The translations under genes were made by a program, and so were the position numbers. From positions 248,001 to 312,000 of the forward strand of contig JAFKGK010000004.1 of assembly GCA_017307165.1 (NCBI GenBank): a stretch of DNA of 64,000 bases, read 5' to 3'. The DNA is from Candidatus Melainabacteria bacterium (lineage in GTDB: Bacteria; Cyanobacteriota; Vampirovibrionia; Obscuribacterales; Obscuribacteraceae). Below the pieces are notes generated by a model that was given only the letters and a program-made list of their open reading frames with translations, did no database searches and was not told the origin of the DNA. Positions 19,145 to 28,043 of this stretch are shown here, piece by piece; position 1 is the stretch's first letter; each line of letters opens with the position of its first letter.

Positions 19145-19900
19145 GCCATGCCGGACCTGACTCTCATCTAGACTACCGTCCAGATTAAGCTCTTGTCCGA
19201 TGGCCAGGGCATTGATGGCGACCTTGGAGTTTTCGGCAGAGGCCAAATTGATGAGGTCGGAGGCCTGATACCTAAAAAAGACCTGGTCTTTGAGGGGCTG
19301 CCAGTGCATTGGTACGATGCGCTCGGCCTTGATGTCATGAGCAATGCGCAAAGCATCGGCGGGCGAACCGGTAGCATATTTGCCCCCAATCTGCAGGCAG
19401 GCGGTATGCACATGCTTGCCCTTGAGAGCTTCGGCAATAAGAGGCGAATAGATGGTGGCACCAGCATGATAGATGCCGGCAAAGTAATAGCCGACCACCG
19501 GTTTGCCTGGCGCCTTGCTCCGGGCAAAAAGAGCCATGATGGTCTTGCCAAGACGATTCATTGGATGCGAAGCAGGCACGGCTGAGATCTCCAGCCCCTT
19601 GAAGTTGATGGTCTCGCCTTGATTGATGACGATAAAGTTTTCAGGAGGGATTTTTTTGCGAAACTTGCGCATCATCCAGTTGATCAGAGGCTTGGGCCCG
19701 GCAAATTTGCATTGCCATCTTTGATAAAGCTCGCCGGCAAGGTGCACGCCATGATCAAAATGACCGTGGCTGTACAATACAAGATCGCCCTTGGCCAGCT
19801 TGTCTCTATCTACCGGCGGTTGCAAATAGGGATCGACATAGATGCAAAGCCCCTCAACGTCAAACTTGATCGCACTATGACCGAGAAAGGTTAGATTCAA
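19130..19900 (-). CDS. Metal-dependent hydrolase, metallo-beta-lactamase fold (UPF0173-like)
   Basis: 256 residues. The metal-binding motif SHGHFDH (His45, His47, Asp49, His50) follows an N-terminal LGHSAIKFD strand typical of the UPF0173 family, and PMHWQPL near the C-terminus fits a late metal ligand. The start is a TTG at 19900, supported by GGAGAAG about 8 bases upstream. The substrate of this family is not established; relatives hydrolyse phosphodiester or ester bonds. Stand-alone gene upstream of dnaK on the same strand, separated by about 300 bases. Confidence 0.82.
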   Translation of the reverse strand: MNLTFLGHSAIKFDVEGLCIYVDPYLQPPVDRDKLAKGDLVLYSHGHFDHGVHLAGELYQRWQCKFAGPKPLINWMMRKFRKKIPPENFIVINQGETINFKGLEISAVPASHPMNRLGKTIMALFARSKAPGKPVVGYYFAGIYHAGATIYSPLIAEALKGKHVHTACLQIGGKYATGSPADALRIAHDIKAERIVPMHWQPLKDQVFFRYQASDLINLASAENSKVAINALAIGQELNLDGSLDESQVRHGLLAK

Positions 19901-19974
19901 AATGGGTCTTCTCCAGCAAAGGCCATGTAAAATGCCTTGTTAATTATCCATACCCTACCCCGAGTTGCATCAAG

Positions 19975-21597
19975 ATGATAAGACCCGTAAGTTTTCTTTC
20001 AGGAGTTTTGGCCACCGGCATTTTAGTCGGCCAATGCACCGCATATAGCCTCCCGGCGGTGGCGATTGCCAAGCCCGCTCCCAAAGAATGGGTCAAATAT
20101 TTAAACCCGATCCCGCAAAAAAACTATAGCGTCAATAAGGCTCAGGACAGAGCAATTAAGAAGAAAGGGTTTAAGACATTGACGGTAGCCGGCGCCAGGC
20201 CCGTGCAAAACGATGAGCTTGGCGTGTTTGCGACGATCAAGTATGCAGACATCAACAATGGTGAAATGCTCGATAAATTGCTCGCCGACCCAATTTTGGA
20301 CGGCGTAGCCATCACTCTGCCCTGGAAGGACCTAGAGCCAGGCGACGACAAGTACGACTGGTCCAAGATAGACAAGATCCTCGAGGCAGCAAAGGCCAAA
20401 AACAAATTTGTCATCATCCGTGTATCATCAGCCGGCATCGACAATACCGCCGAGTCGGACACACCCGACTGGGTCTTTGAGGCCGGCGCCAAATCCTTGA
20501 CTTTCAAAGATACTGAAGGCAAAGAGCACAAAGCACCTGTTTTTTGGGATTCGGTCTATTTGCCGCAATGGGCCCATTTTATAGAAGAGATGGGCAAAAA
20601 ATACGACGGCAACAAGACTATCCACTCGATCGGCATTACTGGTGGTGGCATACAAGGTCGCACTCTGGTCGTGCCTGAGCTCTCAGAACCGCTCGACAAG
20701 GTCGCTTACAAAGCCACCGAAGACAAGCTCAAGACCGAGCACGGCATGAGCCAGAGACAACTCGTCGAGCACTGGAAATACGTCGCCGACATTTTCCCAA
20801 AGGCCTTCAAGCAGACCCGCCTCAACTTTGACATCGATCCTCCTACTCCCAATAGAGCGGGCCAGGACTCCCTCGATGAGATCTCAGACTACATCATCTA
20901 CCGCTATGGCCAAAGAGTATTTCTCACCCGCATGAGCATCAATAATGCCAAGCATGGCTTTGATCAGTACCGGGTCTTGCTCAAGTTTCACAACGATACT
21001 TTTACAGGCTACCAATTTACCGAAAACATGAATGCCGCTGCCTGGGCTGCTATGCCAAAATTTGCCGCAGACGATGGGGTGAGCTTTGTCGAAGTACCAG
21101 CTAAAGTGGTGATCGAAAAAGACGAGGCAGCAATGGCCGCTCTCGCCAAAATCCGCGAGCATCTGGGTTATCAGCTGGTAGCACAAAAAGTGCAATTGCC
21201 TGAGGCAGTGACTGCCGGCGACAGCTTTAAGGCCAGTTTTGTCTTTGCCAATCTAGGTGCGGCGACGGCTGCCCGACCGCAAAGAGAGCTCGATCGCGAT
21301 ATCAATTCGAGCTACAAGGTGCAATTTGAGTTGCAAGATCAAAATGGCAAGCCACGTGCCATCTTGCTCCACACACCCGAACCGCCGACTCATCTCTGGA
21401 GGGCTGGCAAAGAAATAGCATGGGATGGCGACATCAAGACCTCCAAGCAACTCAAACCCGGCAAGTACAAGGTCGTCTTTTCATTGATCGACGCTGATGC
21501 CAAACGCAAGATCGACGTGCTCAATGCCACTGGCGAGAAAAGCAGCGCTCCCGAGCCGCAGAGCGAGATAGTGCTCGGCGATCTGACGGTGCAATAA
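19975..21597 (+). CDS. Exported glycoside hydrolase-like protein
   Basis: 540 residues with a signal peptide (about 1-30). Residues about 85-370 look like a TIM barrel of the glycosidase superfamily: DGVAITLPWKDLEPGDDKYDWSKIDKIL followed by KFVIIRVS resembles GH42-type and related barrels. Residues about 395-540 look like a beta-sandwich with VTAGDSFKASFVFANLGAA and LKPGKYKVVFSLID. I cannot place the two catalytic acids with confidence, so activity and sugar are unknown. The DUF4149-like membrane gene starts one base after the stop. Confidence 0.65.
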   Translation: MIRPVSFLSGVLATGILVGQCTAYSLPAVAIAKPAPKEWVKYLNPIPQKNYSVNKAQDRAIKKKGFKTLTVAGARPVQNDELGVFATIKYADINNGEMLDKLLADPILDGVAITLPWKDLEPGDDKYDWSKIDKILEAAKAKNKFVIIRVSSAGIDNTAESDTPDWVFEAGAKSLTFKDTEGKEHKAPVFWDSVYLPQWAHFIEEMGKKYDGNKTIHSIGITGGGIQGRTLVVPELSEPLDKVAYKATEDKLKTEHGMSQRQLVEHWKYVADIFPKAFKQTRLNFDIDPPTPNRAGQDSLDEISDYIIYRYGQRVFLTRMSINNAKHGFDQYRVLLKFHNDTFTGYQFTENMNAAAWAAMPKFAADDGVSFVEVPAKVVIEKDEAAMAALAKIREHLGYQLVAQKVQLPEAVTAGDSFKASFVFANLGAATAARPQRELDRDINSSYKVQFELQDQNGKPRAILLHTPEPPTHLWRAGKEIAWDGDIKTSKQLKPGKYKVVFSLIDADAKRKIDVLNATGEKSSAPEPQSEIVLGDLTVQ

Positions 21598-21598
21598 A

Positions 21599-22093
21599 AT
21601 GCTCAATCTCGCACGCATGCTGAGATTGATCAGCCTCGCTATCTTGTTTGGCGGTTCGACGGCTATCGTCTTTGCAGCCATCACCCTGGTCAAGGCGGCC
21701 AAAGCCAACGGCATGGCCGTGGAGGATGCAGCAGCCATCAACGCACCAGTCTTTATAGAATTTAGCAAGGTCGCTCTGGGCTTTGCCGTCTGCCTGGTGG
21801 TCAGCGAGGCATACCAGATCAGGGGCAATCTCAAAAATCTCGAAAAGCACCGCCGCTGGCCAATGGCAAGATTTGTTGCGTCTATCTTGTGCGCAATCGC
21901 GACCTTTGTCTTTTCTCTGGGTATAGTGCCTCCGATGCAAGAAGCCCTGCCAAAGATCAAGACAGACAAAGCAGCCCATGCTCAGTTCCAAAAGATGCAC
22001 CATCTCTCGCGCGGCGTCTTTATGGCGATAATCGTTTTTGCCATGTCCTCATTGATCATTCCTCCGATTTCAGGCAATCGGGCACCTGAGTAG
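21599..22093 (+). CDS. DUF4149-like integral membrane protein
   Basis: 164 residues with four hydrophobic helices (about 10-30, 50-70, 88-112 and 136-158). The pattern, with HHLSRGVFMAIIVFAMSSLI at the end, resembles the DUF4149/TMEM205-like family of unknown function. It starts 1 base after the glycosidase-like gene, so the two are co-translated. Confidence 0.65.
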   Translation: MLNLARMLRLISLAILFGGSTAIVFAAITLVKAAKANGMAVEDAAAINAPVFIEFSKVALGFAVCLVVSEAYQIRGNLKNLEKHRRWPMARFVASILCAIATFVFSLGIVPPMQEALPKIKTDKAAHAQFQKMHHLSRGVFMAIIVFAMSSLIIPPISGNRAPE

Positions 22094-22135
22094 AACAATC
22101 TCGCATCGATCCCAGATCTTACATAAGGCAAAAAA

Positions 22136-23407
22136 ATGGCACAAAAAATCCGCAGGGTTTCCCGAGTCCTCAAAGCATTTGGCCTGACGCTGGCTCTATC
22201 ATCAGTCGCCCTGGTACAAAGCGCCAATCTGAGCGCAAAAGCCTACATCGATCCGGCATACGATCAAGGTATCGCCAAGTTTAAGGCCGGTGAGTGGGAT
22301 GCTGCTGCTACTCTTTTTGGCGAGTCGATCGGTCTCAATCCAACTAATGCCAAGGCCCTGCTCATGCGCGGCGAGTGCTTTTACAAAATGGAAAACTACA
22401 AGCTCGCTATCGAGGACCTCACAAGCTCGCTCAATTATGCGCCCAATAGCACTAAAGCGCACCTACTGCGCGGCTCCTGCCACAGCGCCCTGGGCCGTGA
22501 TGCCATGGCCATCCTCGACTACGAAGCAGCGATCCGCATGGATAGCGACCTGGGCAAAAAATACTTTGCCGAGCAATCGGACAAAAAGCCCGGACCGGGT
22601 GGATCGACGCACAAAGCTGCCGTAGCCAATTACGAACAAGCCATGCACAATGTCTATCCCAATGGCTACACAGCAAACCTGCCGGGACCAGACGCCACCG
22701 AACCCGATACCACCGCCAACGCTCGCCCCATGCCAGACAACAATGGCTCCGGCTCTGGCAAATCTAGCAAAAATGGCAGAGCCAGTGGCGGTATCCCGCG
22801 TGAGGATAACCCTTCACGTAGCGCCAGGCTGCGCACCTCATCAGGCTCAATCGGCGCCGAGCAAGCCGTGGCTGATCCGCGTCAATCCGGCACCGGCGAA
22901 ACAAATGCTCCCAATGGCATGCCTTATATCAATACCGATGCAGCCAACAACTCTGGCCTACTGAGCAGCGACACAATGTCCGCAGCCAAAAACAACCGCC
23001 ATGTCGACTCGCTCGACCAGGACCCGGATCGCGGGGACATCGGCCCGCTGGCCGGCACGACCGTATTTGAGGGCGATGCCAAAAAAGCCATCATCGATTA
23101 CGGCCAGGGCCTCAAGCTGGATCCTACTAATGCTGAGTACTACTTTAGACGTGCCCGCGCCTATCAGGCACTCTTTAAGGTCAACGACGCGATGAATGAC
23201 TTTAGAGACGCCATCAGCCAGAGCCCCAACAATGCCAGGTATTATCTTGGTCGCGCCTCGCTCTTTTATCAGCTCGGCAAGACGGTACTCTTGCAAGCCG
23301 ACATCGAGAGCGCTCGCAATTGCGATCCAGATCTGCCGGCCGAAATACATTTTCGTATGCCGGCCTTGCCCAAGGGCGTCACCTGGGCTTCCGATGGTCC
23401 AGACTAG
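22136..23407 (+). CDS. Exported TPR-repeat protein
   Basis: 423 residues with a signal peptide (about 1-36). Two TPR blocks are seen: residues about 42-145 (GIAKFKAGEWDAAATLFGESIGLNPTNAKALL and the next two repeats) and about 310-400 (AIIDYGQGLKLDPTNAEYYFRRARAYQ and the next). They are separated by a low-complexity Gly/Ser/Asn/Pro linker of about 150 residues. Probably an envelope scaffold. The ribosome site AAGG lies about 8 bases before the ATG. Convergent with the next gene. Confidence 0.8.
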   Translation: MAQKIRRVSRVLKAFGLTLALSSVALVQSANLSAKAYIDPAYDQGIAKFKAGEWDAAATLFGESIGLNPTNAKALLMRGECFYKMENYKLAIEDLTSSLNYAPNSTKAHLLRGSCHSALGRDAMAILDYEAAIRMDSDLGKKYFAEQSDKKPGPGGSTHKAAVANYEQAMHNVYPNGYTANLPGPDATEPDTTANARPMPDNNGSGSGKSSKNGRASGGIPREDNPSRSARLRTSSGSIGAEQAVADPRQSGTGETNAPNGMPYINTDAANNSGLLSSDTMSAAKNNRHVDSLDQDPDRGDIGPLAGTTVFEGDAKKAIIDYGQGLKLDPTNAEYYFRRARAYQALFKVNDAMNDFRDAISQSPNNARYYLGRASLFYQLGKTVLLQADIESARNCDPDLPAEIHFRMPALPKGVTWASDGPD

Positions 23408-23415
23408 TCTGGACC
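23396..23415. repeat. Perfect 20-bp palindrome over the TPR gene stop codon
   Basis: GGTCCAGACT joined directly to its reverse complement, containing the TAG stop at 23405-23407. In RNA it would give an 8-bp hairpin with a CTAG loop between two convergent genes. The nearest T run on the plus strand is about 14 bases further, so it is not a textbook terminator. Confidence 0.6.
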
Positions 23416-23433
23416 TCAAATAAATCTGGATTT

Positions 23434-24372
23434 TTACTTTAAAACCTTTATCTTATCCAATCGATCAAACATATCGGCCCCCTCCGCTCGCAGGAGGAGG
23501 TCGTTATAGTAATAAGCCATGCCGAGATAAAAAACGCCATTGGCGATGATACTGCTAATGGTATCAATCACCGTCCAAATCACCTGCCACCACAAAGCAA
23601 TCTGATGGTCTGCAATTCCCGCTTTCCGCGCCAACACCTCATCAAATGCAAAATAGATCAGTAAAGGCCCTTCGATGACAAAATATATGAGCAGCAGGGC
23701 CAGGATCAAAAGACAGATAAAAGACCCACCCCTCAAGAGGCGCATGCCTGCAAGATCTAAAGATCTCTTGAACGAATCTTTGAGACTAAGGCCTTCGGCG
23801 ATCACCACCATAAAATAGAGAGTGCCCCATATCGCTGACAGCGCGATAGACACGGTGGAGATGACACCCAATAAGCCATAGAGGATGCCAGAGTAAAGGT
23901 AGCGGAGAGGACTTTCTTGAGCTGGGATAATGGTGCGGCAGAAAGTCAGGAGCAAGAAAGTGATGACGGCCAGGACTACCGCTGGGAGGTTTGACAATAA
24001 ACTGGCACAGATCACCGCTGCCACCCTGCTTCCAAGAGACTTTGCCGCCGCCGATAGACTCTGATCTTTCCCCAGGACCATCCTCACCATCTCGCTGCCT
24101 CGGATGACCGACCAGCCAACGGCACCCGTCCAGACCAGGACGCAGGCGAGGACAATGGCACAGGGCAAGTAGAGCGCGGGACCAAATGACTCCATCCTCG
24201 AGATCGCCCCAAATAGACGCGTTGCAAAACTTGAGCCGATCGCCATCGCCGTGCAAGTGAGGGTCGAGGGCCAAAAAAACGCACTAAAGATAAAACGTGC
24301 ATGAGTACGAAAGGTCTTGACGCTTTCGCCGACCAGGTCTCCGAGAGTGCGCGGCGCAACCGGCAGATACAT
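23434..24372 (-). CDS. Integral membrane protein, possible YciC/GdpP-membrane-like fold
   Basis: 312 residues from the ATG at 24372; upstream in-frame codons would overlap the start of the divergent HD gene and add a non-hydrophobic leader. An N-terminal MYLPVAPRTLGDLVGESVKTFRTH segment precedes about six to seven hydrophobic helices. This layout, with a short amphipathic start and large Val/Leu helices, resembles membrane domains of the glycerophosphodiesterase-associated type, but I would not assign function. Confidence 0.6.
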   Translation of the reverse strand: MYLPVAPRTLGDLVGESVKTFRTHARFIFSAFFWPSTLTCTAMAIGSSFATRLFGAISRMESFGPALYLPCAIVLACVLVWTGAVGWSVIRGSEMVRMVLGKDQSLSAAAKSLGSRVAAVICASLLSNLPAVVLAVITFLLLTFCRTIIPAQESPLRYLYSGILYGLLGVISTVSIALSAIWGTLYFMVVIAEGLSLKDSFKRSLDLAGMRLLRGGSFICLLILALLLIYFVIEGPLLIYFAFDEVLARKAGIADHQIALWWQVIWTVIDTISSIIANGVFYLGMAYYYNDLLLRAEGADMFDRLDKIKVLK

Positions 24373-24453
24373 GGCTATAGGCTTGTTTTTGTCCTCAGAG
24401 TTAAGCAAAGATGCTATTACGCCCCAATTTGTGTTTAGCCGGCCTACCGCAAG

Positions 24454-24459
24454 TATAAT
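24454..24459 (+). promoter_or_regulatory. -10 element of the HD phosphohydrolase gene
   Basis: Perfect TATAAT 20 bases before the ATG at 24480. No good -35 at 16-18 bases. Confidence 0.35.
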
Positions 24460-24479
24460 ATGTTGGTATCTTTGGCGAA

Positions 24480-25850
24480 ATGGCGATGCAGGGCGACAAG
24501 GCAAACACCAAGACTGGTTTTAGACCGAGCAGCAAGAGGACCTACCTCGATCCGATCCATCAGGATATCGTGCTCGATCGATCTCAACCGGCAGAGCGTC
24601 TGGTCGTTGACCTGATCGATGCCTTCGAGTTTCAGCGACTCAGACGTGTACATCAGCTCGGAGTGTCGTATTACACCTTTCAGGGAGCAGAAGGCTCGCG
24701 GTTTACTCACTCCGTGGGCGTCATGCACATTGCGCGTACCCTTGCGGACATCCTTGCTCCTCAAATGGAAAACCCGGAGGAGCAAAAAGCAATCATCCTC
24801 GCCTCGGCGCTCCTGCATGACGTAGGGCATGGGCCTTTTTCGCATGTCACCGAAAAAATCCTGCATTACGATCACGAAGACTGGTCTTGCCGCATCATCT
24901 CTGGCGATACGCAAATCCGCCGCATCCTCGATGACTTTAAAGAAGTCCCCGGCATCGCAGACAAGATCGTCGCGGTGCTCAAAAAGCAGCATCAACCGCG
25001 CTGGCTTTCGCACGTAGTCTCGAGCCAGTTAGACTGCGATCGCTTTGATTATCTCCTGCGCGACTCGTATATGACTGGCACCGCATATGGTTTATTTGCC
25101 CTGCAGAGGATACTGCGCTCGATCGAGATAGATCAAGACAACGACAGACTGCTAGTGGTCGGCGAAAAAGGGCAGGTCGCTGTCGAAGACTATCTATTTG
25201 CGCGCTACTCCATGTACGCCCAGGTCTATTATCATCGCAAAAACCTCGCGGCCCGAGCCATGCTAGGACGCCTGATCAAGCGCTGCCGTGAGCTTATGCA
25301 AGGCAAGGTACAGCACTCCGGACCATCCTCCATCTCATTCTGCGATGAGCCCACGCGCAAGTGGTTGTCCCAAGAGCCGCTCACGGTAGACGAGTATCTC
25401 TTTCTCGACGATGTGCAATTGAGCTATCACATCAAGCGCTGGCTCAAGGATGACGACAAGATCCTTGCCGACCTGTCCGATCGCTTTCTCAACCGCAAGC
25501 TCTTTAAGGCATCGCGCATCAACTCAGATGATCCGGCCGTAATCGAGTCGATCAAGGCCGAGGCGCGCAAGATCTCTGCCTCGCTCGGCCTCGACCCGGA
25601 CTATTACATCGCCGTCGAGTCGACTGGTTTTAGACCCTATGATTATTATCGCCCCGACGAGGAGCACCCGCAAACCAATATCATGGTGCGCACCGAATCC
25701 GGTGCAGTAAAAGAGTTGTCGCAGCTATCTCTCGCCGTCGAGGCCCTGGTCAAGGGCAATTACACTTTTTACTGGCTAATCTATCCACAAGAAGCAACCG
25801 ACCAAATCGAAGCTATCGCCAATCCAGCACTCACGCACGCCCTCAAATAA
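24480..25850 (+). CDS. HD-domain phosphohydrolase (SAMHD1/dGTPase-like)
   Basis: 456 residues. The metal-binding HD set is intact: His77 in SRFTHSVGVMH, His113-Asp114 in LLHDVGHGPFSH, and a later Asp in SQLDCDRFDYLLRD (near residue 187). FEFQRLRRVHQLG and the long helical C-terminal half are typical of COG1078-type HD proteins related to deoxynucleotide triphosphohydrolases. Likely substrates are dNTPs or another nucleotide. The gene is 20 bases upstream of ffh and probably in the same transcript. Confidence 0.85.
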   Translation: MAMQGDKANTKTGFRPSSKRTYLDPIHQDIVLDRSQPAERLVVDLIDAFEFQRLRRVHQLGVSYYTFQGAEGSRFTHSVGVMHIARTLADILAPQMENPEEQKAIILASALLHDVGHGPFSHVTEKILHYDHEDWSCRIISGDTQIRRILDDFKEVPGIADKIVAVLKKQHQPRWLSHVVSSQLDCDRFDYLLRDSYMTGTAYGLFALQRILRSIEIDQDNDRLLVVGEKGQVAVEDYLFARYSMYAQVYYHRKNLAARAMLGRLIKRCRELMQGKVQHSGPSSISFCDEPTRKWLSQEPLTVDEYLFLDDVQLSYHIKRWLKDDDKILADLSDRFLNRKLFKASRINSDDPAVIESIKAEARKISASLGLDPDYYIAVESTGFRPYDYYRPDEEHPQTNIMVRTESGAVKELSQLSLAVEALVKGNYTFYWLIYPQEATDQIEAIANPALTHALK

Positions 25851-25870
25851 GACAAAAGATAGGTACATAC

Positions 25871-27427
25871 ATGTTCGACTCACTCACAGATCGTCTACGC
25901 GGCGCATTTCGCAGCCTTTCTGGCAACGACAAGCTCACTGCCGAAAACATGGAAGAAGCCATCCGCGAAGTCCGCAAGTCACTGCTCGAAGCCGATGTCA
26001 GCTTAAAAGTGGTCAAGATCTTTATCAGCAATATCAGGCAAAAAGCACTCGGACAAGAAGTCCTCAACGCTGTCAGCCCTTATCAACAATTTGTCAAAAC
26101 AGTCTCCGACGAGCTCACTGCCATTCTCGGCGGCGAGATGAGCCCCCTCAATATCGATGGCGACAAACCGGCGGTGATCATGATGCTCGGCCTTCAGGGC
26201 GCAGGCAAGACGACCGCATCCGGCAAGCTCGCACGCAAGCTCAAAAGCCAGGGCAAAAAGCCCCTCCTTGTTGCCTGCGACGTGCAGCGCCCAGCCGCGA
26301 TCCACCAGCTAGAGACCCTCGGCAAGCAGGTAGATGTGCCGGTCTTTACGATCTCTGGCAATATGGACGTGCTCGACATTGCCGACAAGTCGATCCAATA
26401 CGCAAAAGACAAGGATCATGACGTCGTGATCCTAGACACTGCCGGCCGTCTGCAGATAGACACGGACCTCATGGCCGACCTGGTGCTCATAGATAAGTCC
26501 ATCAGCCCAGCCGAAAAGCTGCTGGTTGTCGACAGCATGACCGGTCAGGCCGCAGTCAACGTAGCAGAGACCTTTAACAAGCAAGTCGGAGTAACTGGCC
26601 TCTTGCTCACCAAAATAGATGGTGATGCCAGGGGTGGTGCCGCACTCTCAGTCAGAGAGTCGGTCGGTCAGCCGATCAAGCTCATGTCCACAGGCGAAAA
26701 GCTCGAGGACCTCGAGGATTTTCACCCGGACCGCATGGCCAGCCGCATCCTCGATATGGGCGATGTAGTCTCGCTGGTCGAAAAGGCGCAAAGCCAGATC
26801 AACGAAAAAGAAGCCGAAGAAGCAGTCATGGATATGTTTAAAAACGATCTCACTTTTGAGATGTTTTTAAAGATGCACAAGATGATGAGCAAAATGGGCT
26901 CTATGGGCTCGATCATGAAAATGATGGGGGTTGGAGGCATGCTCGGCCTCGATAGCCAGACCCAAAATCGCATCGCCACCGAGGGCGAGATCATGATGAA
27001 AAAAATGGAAGTGGCCGTCGGCTCCATGACCCTCGCTGAAAGACGCAAGCCCGACCTCATCGATCAATCGCGCATTCGCAGGATTGCCAAAGGCTCCGGA
27101 CTCAAGACCGGCGAGATCGGCAAGATGGTAAAAGACTTTGAAAAGATGCGCGACATGATGCGCATGATGAAAAACATGATGGGTGGTGGTGGCTTCCCAG
27201 GCATGCCCGGCATGGGCGGGGGCGGGGGCGCCGGTATGCCTCCTATGCCTCCCGGATTTCCCGGCATGGGCGCAGGTGGCGGCTTTCCGGGAATGGGTGG
27301 CGGCTTCCCTGGCATGGGTGGCGGCTTTCCGGGAATGGGCGGGATGCCCGGCAGACCCGCACCGCCTGGATTTAGAACGCCCGGCGCTCCTGGCAGCGCG
27401 ACCAAAAAGAAAAAAAAGAAGCGCTAG
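25871..27427 (+). CDS. ffh: Signal recognition particle GTPase Ffh
   Basis: 518 residues. Domains in order: N helical bundle (about 1-90), G domain with the P loop GLQGAGKTT (about residue 106) and DTAGRLQID, and the Met-rich M domain (about 320-430: MFLKMHKMMSKMGSMGSIMK). The tail from about residue 436 is unusual: some 80 residues of Gly, Met, Pro and Phe (FPGMGGG repeats) ending in a poly-Lys stretch. The protein delivers nascent membrane proteins to FtsY at the membrane together with the SRP RNA. Followed by rpsP and khpA, a common neighbourhood. Confidence 0.96.
   Translation: MFDSLTDRLRGAFRSLSGNDKLTAENMEEAIREVRKSLLEADVSLKVVKIFISNIRQKALGQEVLNAVSPYQQFVKTVSDELTAILGGEMSPLNIDGDKPAVIMMLGLQGAGKTTASGKLARKLKSQGKKPLLVACDVQRPAAIHQLETLGKQVDVPVFTISGNMDVLDIADKSIQYAKDKDHDVVILDTAGRLQIDTDLMADLVLIDKSISPAEKLLVVDSMTGQAAVNVAETFNKQVGVTGLLLTKIDGDARGGAALSVRESVGQPIKLMSTGEKLEDLEDFHPDRMASRILDMGDVVSLVEKAQSQINEKEAEEAVMDMFKNDLTFEMFLKMHKMMSKMGSMGSIMKMMGVGGMLGLDSQTQNRIATEGEIMMKKMEVAVGSMTLAERRKPDLIDQSRIRRIAKGSGLKTGEIGKMVKDFEKMRDMMRMMKNMMGGGGFPGMPGMGGGGGAGMPPMPPGFPGMGAGGGFPGMGGGFPGMGGGFPGMGGMPGRPAPPGFRTPGAPGSATKKKKKKR
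27275..27337 (+). repeat. 21-bp tandem repeat in the ffh tail
   Basis: Three consecutive 21-bp units encode G-G-G-F-P-G-M. Units one and three are nearly identical and unit two differs at synonymous positions. Confidence 0.7.
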
Positions 27428-27455
27428 ATTAGATTGCGCTAGGTTAACAACATAT

Positions 27456-27481
27456 AGAGCCAAGACATACGCTAGGGCTCT
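27456..27481 (+). terminator. Possible weak terminator between ffh and rpsP
   Basis: AGAGCC (27456-27461) pairs with GGCTCT (27476-27481), followed by CTTTACTG. The T run is poor, so this may only attenuate. Confidence 0.3.
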
Positions 27482-27531
27482 CTTTACTGTTAAAATATCG
27501 GTTTGCACGATGTTATGGAGCTAGATAGTCC

Positions 27532-27774
27532 GTGGTAAAAATCAGGCTAAAGCGCGTTGGCGCCAAAAAAGCCCCGCATTACAGGATTGTAGCTGTCGAT
27601 TCTCGCTCGAGAAGAGACGGTATGCCAATCGAAGAGCTTGGCTACTACAACCCCCGTTCTAAAGAACTCAAAGTCAACCAGGATGCGGTGGAAAAATGGA
27701 TGAAAAACGGCGCTCAACAAAGCGATACGGTGGCAAGCCTTTTAAAAAGGGCACAGGCCGGCGCCCAGGCGTAG
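27532..27774 (+). CDS. rpsP: 30S ribosomal protein S16
   Basis: 80 residues, normal length, beginning [25 protein letters not shown], the standard S16 signature, with [10 protein letters not shown] following. The start is GTG at 27532 with GGAG about 11 bases upstream. S16 is needed for 30S assembly. The khpA reading frame begins inside its 3' end. Confidence 0.96.
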   Translation: MVKIRLKRVGAKKAPHYRIVAVDSRSRRDGMPIEELGYYNPRSKELKVNQDAVEKWMKNGAQQSDTVASLLKRAQAGAQA

Positions 27775-28043
27775 GCGGCAGTCGCAATCGGATCCTGGCG
27801 GATTCGACGGCTCCCGAGGATCTTGCTGAGTACATATTAAAGGTACTAGCCAAGGATCCAGACGCACTACAATTTGAAAGACAGTCGGTCAATCCCGGAC
27901 GCAGCCGAGTCGCAGTTACTTGCGATCCTCTGGTGACCGGTCGTCTGATCGGCAAAGATGGCCGCACAATCACGGCTTTGCGTTCGCTCGTCAGAGCAGC
28001 AGCAAGTCGTTATGGCAAGCGCGTCGATATCGAAGTCTCGTAG
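27696..28043 (+). CDS. khpA: KH-domain RNA-binding protein KhpA (YlqC-like)
   Basis: 115 residues as read from the ATG at 27696. The conserved part starts around residue 40 ([16 protein letters not shown]) and includes the KH signature [25 protein letters not shown]. KhpA partners with KhpB in RNA binding and cell-elongation control in Gram-positive bacteria. The first 35 or so residues are basic, are not part of the usual family length (about 75-80), and overlap rpsP by 79 bases in another frame. There is no ATG, GTG or TTG between that start and the conserved region, so the overlap start is favoured; GGTGG lies just upstream. Confidence 0.8.
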   Translation: MDEKRRSTKRYGGKPFKKGTGRRPGVGGSRNRILADSTAPEDLAEYILKVLAKDPDALQFERQSVNPGRSRVAVTCDPLVTGRLIGKDGRTITALRSLVRAAASRYGKRVDIEVS

